Shown: positions 61,200 through 64,000 of the stretch, in pieces
Position numbering within the stretch: the first letter of the stretch is position 1
How the letters are laid out: every line of letters begins with the position of its first letter
Assembly (NCBI GenBank): GCA_014584315.1
Contig: JACTNA010000014.1
Coordinates: 62,001 to 126,000, forward strand
Length of the DNA stretch: 64,000 nt
Source: Planctomycetota bacterium
Lineage (GTDB): Bacteria > Planctomycetota > Phycisphaerae > Phycisphaerales > UBA1924
Direction: 5' to 3'
Program-made: the position numbers and the translations under genes
Notes under the pieces: generated by a model
What the model saw: only the letters and a program-made list of their open reading frames with translations
Database searches by the model: none
Told to the model about the DNA's origin: nothing

Positions 61200-62169
61200 C
61201 CAGTTCGATGAGCACGCCGCGGTGGTCCGATCCGGCGCCGCGGATGGTGCGCCAGGAGCGGACGCGCCAGCCCGGCGACGCGCACGCGTCGTCGATCGCC
61301 GCCATCGCCGGCCAGACGGACCACGCGGGGAAGGTCCCGGTCGGCGCGAGCAGCGGCTTGCACCTGAGGTAGCCGGCGCGGGCGAGCACTCGCGACCGCG
61401 AGCCGGTCGGTGTGCTGTTGAGGTCGCCGATGATGAGCGTGGGGACGCCCTCGGCTTCGAGTCGCTGCGCCTCGCGCAGGGCACGGGCGATGAGTTCGTT
61501 GCCGTCGCGCCATCGCGCGGGCGTGCGCGGCGACGATGGGTGGACGACGACCATGGCGAAGTCGCCCGACGGGTGCTGCACGACGGCCGAGAGGAGGTCG
61601 TTCCCCGCGAGGGACTCCGGGGCGTCGCGGACGGGGAACTCGCTCAGGATGAGGCGCCAGGAGGTGACGTGCGAGACCGGGCCGCGGGCCGCGCCGTGCG
61701 GGAAGGACGCGTCGAGCGCGCCGTGGCGCCGGATGCCGCGCACGAGGCCCGGGTTCGGCTCGACGAGGGCGACGACCTCGGCCTTGACGAACGTGAGCAG
61801 TTTGAGCAGTTCGTCCGGCTGCTGGTTCTCGGGGCTGCCGTTGAGGACGAGGATGCGGACGGCCTTCCCCTCGGCGCCGTCGTCCCCGGGGGTTCGCGGC
61901 GTGAGGAGAGCGAAGGCGTGCAGCGAGCAGGCGAGCGCGGCGGCGACGGCGCACGTCCATTTTCGCCGGATCGTCCAGACGATGGCGAAGGGGATCGACA
62001 CGATGAGGATCTGGGCCGCCCCCTCGGCGACCATGCCCGCGCACCACGCGAGGTCCGGGAACGCGGCGGCGACCCCCGCGGCGAGGATCGCGGCCGCGAC
62101 GAGGCACCGCGCGATGCCCCTGCGGCGCGGCGCGGGATCGGTCGGTGGTGCAGGCGGTGCTTCCGTCAT
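61171..62169 (-). CDS. Membrane-anchored endonuclease/exonuclease/phosphatase (EEP) family protein
   Basis: A 332-residue protein. Two or three N-terminal membrane helices (CLVAAAILAAGVAAAF, IVSIPFAIVW, CAVAAALACSLHAFALL) precede an EEP domain with the expected motifs: LVLNGSPENQQP (Asn), VALVEPNPG (Glu), MVVVHPSSP (His), IGDLNSTPTG (Asp-x-Asn), AIDDACAS and the final GSDHRGVLIEL (Asp-His). The layout matches bacterial EEP membrane proteins of unknown substrate. ATG 62169 is chosen; an in-frame ATG 27 bases upstream lacks a ribosome site. It is convergent with the flippase. Confidence 0.87.
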   Translation of the reverse strand: MTEAPPAPPTDPAPRRRGIARCLVAAAILAAGVAAAFPDLAWCAGMVAEGAAQILIVSIPFAIVWTIRRKWTCAVAAALACSLHAFALLTPRTPGDDGAEGKAVRILVLNGSPENQQPDELLKLLTFVKAEVVALVEPNPGLVRGIRRHGALDASFPHGAARGPVSHVTSWRLILSEFPVRDAPESLAGNDLLSAVVQHPSGDFAMVVVHPSSPRTPARWRDGNELIARALREAQRLEAEGVPTLIIGDLNSTPTGSRSRVLARAGYLRCKPLLAPTGTFPAWSVWPAMAAIDDACASPGWRVRSWRTIRGAGSDHRGVLIELVIPPRPAPR

Positions 62170-62316
62170 GATCGGGAGACCTTGCCCATCCCACATCGGC
62201 CGAACGGGCACGCCATCTTTCGCGGGCCGATCGCTCGCCGCGGCTCCCGGCGAAACGGAGGATAGATGCGACACACGGCGCCACACTGCCGGCTGGAACG
62301 ATTGAGGAGGCACACG

Positions 62317-63672
62317 ATGGCACGGAACGGGAGATTGGTCGCTGCGGCGCTCACGGTCGGGCTTGCGGCGAGCGTGCAGGCGTTCGCCCAGAACGACGGA
62401 TTCAGGTACTACCTCTGCTACACGACCGGGGGCGACGACCGGCAGCAGGGGAACGACTGGGGCTCCCAGTTGCAGTTCGACGACTGGCTCATGGATCGCG
62501 AGGCGGTGATCCTCTACCAGCACATCCTCGGCAACTTCCCCAAGGCCGGCGTGCACATGGTGTACTCGACGCCGACCTACATGCAGGACCACCTGGCGCG
62601 GGTCGCGTGGGCGTTGGACAAGTTCGTGCCCGATCCCGACTTCAGCGGCGTGGCGATCATCGACTACGAGACCTGGCGGTGCGAGTGGGACCGCACGCCG
62701 AACGTCCCCAGCCCGCTCGGCCCGGACGCCGAGGACCGCGACTTCAAGGATGACTGGCGCGACCACGTCCTCATGACGTACCCGGAGTTCAAGACCATGA
62801 GCCCGTCGCAACAGGAGTCCTTCCTGCGCGACACCTACGAGCAGGCGTGCGCGGACTTCTACCTCGCCACGCTCAGGCTCTGCCAGGAGATGCGGCCGAG
62901 GGCGAAGTGGGGGTTCTACGGCTACCCCAGCAAGATCTTCAAGCACCAGACCGACACGCCGAAGAACGTGATCGGGTACGGCGACCACACGCACCGCGCG
63001 TCTCAGATCAACGACCGGCTCGGGTGGATGTGGGACGCGGTGGACGCGTTCTTCCCGTCGTACTACGCCCCGCGATACACGCTGCTGGACGGCGAGCCGA
63101 GCCAGTGCCCGAACCAGGAAGCGACGACGGAGGAGGACCGCGAGTTCCTGCGATCGAACGTGGCCGAGGCGCAGCGACTGGCGAACGGCAAGCCGGTCTT
63201 CCCGGTGTCCTGGCTGCGGTACCACACGCCGAACAAGGGATGCCGGTTCCACGAGCGTCTGAACCACATCAACCTCCGCAATCAGTTCGAGGTGCCGTAC
63301 CTGGCCGGCGCGAACGGCGTCGTGCTGTGGGGTAACTTGCTCAACGAGGCGGACTACCTGGACGAGCAGGCCTACTACGACCGCATGTTCATCCCCGTGC
63401 TCGCGGACGTCATGCTGACGCACGGGCTGTACGACGACGGCGGCGCGGGTCAGGACGGCGGGTCCGACGGCTCGGGCGACGCCAAGGGCGACGGCAACGA
63501 CCAGGGCGACCAGGGCGAGGGCGACGGCTCGGTGGGTGACGATCCGGATGCGCCGGCTCCTCCGCCCGCCGACAACATCAACAACCCGCGCGGCGGAGGC
63601 AACGAGGGACGCGGGACGCTCCAGAAGCCGAAGGACAACCGGAGCGGCCGCGACCGCAGCGAGCGGCCGTAG
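62317..63672 (+). CDS. Secreted GH56 (hyaluronidase-like) glycoside hydrolase with acidic tail
   Basis: A 451-residue exported protein. After the signal peptide (ending QAFAQ) the core fits family GH56: the catalytic pair Asp116 and Glu118 lie in VAIIDYETWRCEW, equivalent to the family's IDWExWRP. Further matches are LRLCQEMRPRAKWGFYGYP, NDRLGWMWDAVDAFFPSYY, RLANGKPVFPVSWLRYH and ANGVVLWGN. GH56 enzymes cleave hyaluronan or chondroitin and are best known from animals. The C-terminal 70 residues are Asp/Gly-rich and disordered. GAGGAGG precedes the ATG. Enzyme activity is inferred, not shown. Confidence 0.8.
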   Translation: MARNGRLVAAALTVGLAASVQAFAQNDGFRYYLCYTTGGDDRQQGNDWGSQLQFDDWLMDREAVILYQHILGNFPKAGVHMVYSTPTYMQDHLARVAWALDKFVPDPDFSGVAIIDYETWRCEWDRTPNVPSPLGPDAEDRDFKDDWRDHVLMTYPEFKTMSPSQQESFLRDTYEQACADFYLATLRLCQEMRPRAKWGFYGYPSKIFKHQTDTPKNVIGYGDHTHRASQINDRLGWMWDAVDAFFPSYYAPRYTLLDGEPSQCPNQEATTEEDREFLRSNVAEAQRLANGKPVFPVSWLRYHTPNKGCRFHERLNHINLRNQFEVPYLAGANGVVLWGNLLNEADYLDEQAYYDRMFIPVLADVMLTHGLYDDGGAGQDGGSDGSGDAKGDGNDQGDQGEGDGSVGDDPDAPAPPPADNINNPRGGGNEGRGTLQKPKDNRSGRDRSERP

Positions 63673-63700
63673 GCGGCGCGGGGGGACGGCGCGGCCTATC

Positions 63701-63736
63701 ACTCCCCGGGGGCGCAGCCACGCGACCCCGGGGAGT
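63701..63736 (+). promoter_or_regulatory. Hairpin covering the ribosome site of the next gene
   Basis: Eleven-base arms ACTCCCCGGGG and CCCCGGGGAGT with a 14-base loop. The right arm contains GGGGAG (63730-63735), the Shine-Dalgarno site for the ATG at 63742. It may be a terminator with a poor T-run (TTCTT) or a structure that blocks translation. Confidence 0.55.
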
Positions 63737-63741
63737 TCTTC

Positions 63742-64000
63742 ATGCGCGAGGCTCGATTCGGAACCGGCATGATCGCCACGATGGTGGTTGGCGTGCTGTC
63801 CGCCTGCGTCACGACCCCGGAACCGTCGCGGCCCGCACCCGCGCCTCCCTCCGCGGAGCAGGGCGGGGGGAGCGGCTTCGAGTACCTCTGGCTGGTGACC
63901 ACGCAGCCGAGCGAGGCGCGCCAGGGGCGCGACTGGTCGGCCCGTGTCGACTTCCACGGCGCGCCGATCGTGCGCGGCAGGGCGGTCATCCTGTACGCGA
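63742..64000 (+). CDS. Lipoprotein paralogue of the GH56-like protein (cut by window edge)
   Basis: Eighty-six residues are visible. A lipoprotein signal (lipobox LSAC near residue 21) and a Pro/Ser linker are followed by EYLWLVTTQPSEARQGRDWS and VRGRAVILYA. These align with YYLCYTTGGDDRQQGNDWGS and MDREAVILYQ at the start of the mature protein encoded at 62317, so this is a tandem paralogue, lipid-anchored instead of freely secreted. The catalytic region is outside the window. Confidence 0.75.
   Translation, partial: MREARFGTGMIATMVVGVLSACVTTPEPSRPAPAPPSAEQGGGSGFEYLWLVTTQPSEARQGRDWSARVDFHGAPIVRGRAVILYA

Overview
The window comes from a very GC-rich bacterial chromosome whose features point to the Planctomycetota, most likely a Phycisphaerae-type lineage. 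The evidence is seven secreted proteins ending in a paired-EF-hand dockerin-like tail (six of them closing with Gly-Cys), a PEP-CTERM-like CHRD protein, HAF-repeat proteins, a single-chain glycyl-tRNA synthetase, and dispersed intergenic repeats of a kind I associate with planctomycete genomes. Taxonomy is inferred from gene content only. No rRNA, tRNA, CRISPR array or complete transposon was seen.

Layout. 1-2.1 kb: start of aspS and a divergent dockerin-bearing subtilase. 2.2-7.3 kb: a complete MacA/MacB/TolC-type efflux operon on the minus strand, with ATPase and permease as separate genes. 7.5-11.1 kb: CHRD/PEP-CTERM protein, a small conserved protein, a PadR regulator divergent from an S41 peptidase, and a DinB-like protein. 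11.2-14.6 kb: glyS followed by a GHKL-ATPase/STAS-like pair, then YbjN-like and M48 peptidase genes. 16.7-20.3 kb: two ketosynthase-like genes, one lacking both catalytic histidines, separated by a GxxExxY gene embedded in short repeats. 20.4-24.7 kb: membrane protein, rnpA, yidD, TetR, a DUF4143 ATPase and a GbsR-type regulator. 25.2-27.8 kb: one reading frame fusing HisA, HisI, HisE and HisD. 27.9-32.0 kb: an M42-like peptidase between two copies of a hairpin repeat, a zinc-ribbon membrane protein, an M14 peptidase, and a DNA methyltransferase plus a candidate PD-(D/E)xK nuclease. 32.0-38.1 kb: SpoVR, cysC, a four-helix-bundle gene, an eight-unit 37-bp tandem array, cysQ and a compact three-gene cassette led by a TIGR04255 protein. 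38.4-42.1 kb: a protein with a 22-residue repeat linker and PEP carboxylase. 42.3-54.2 kb: six consecutive secreted dockerin proteins behind a sigma-54-like promoter. 54.2-61.2 kb: asparagine synthase, two sulfotransferases, an O-antigen ligase-like protein and a flippase, probably a sulfated exopolysaccharide locus. 61.2-64.0 kb: an EEP-family hydrolase, a secreted GH56 (hyaluronidase-like) protein and the start of a lipoprotein paralogue.

How parts may work together. CysC makes PAPS and CysQ removes the PAP product, so both serve the sulfotransferases about 20 kb away. The dockerin proteins, PEP-CTERM protein and polysaccharide genes suggest heavy investment in the cell surface. The cassettes at 11.2-12.4, 22.4-23.6, 30.4-32.0 and 36.4-38.1 kb look like accessory insertions among housekeeping genes, by gene content and by my impression of less extreme codon use.

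Strongest leads for new biology: the HisA-HisI-HisE-HisD fusion, the methyltransferase/PD-ESK pair, the TIGR04255 three-gene cassette, the GH56 tandem, and the ketosynthase pair.
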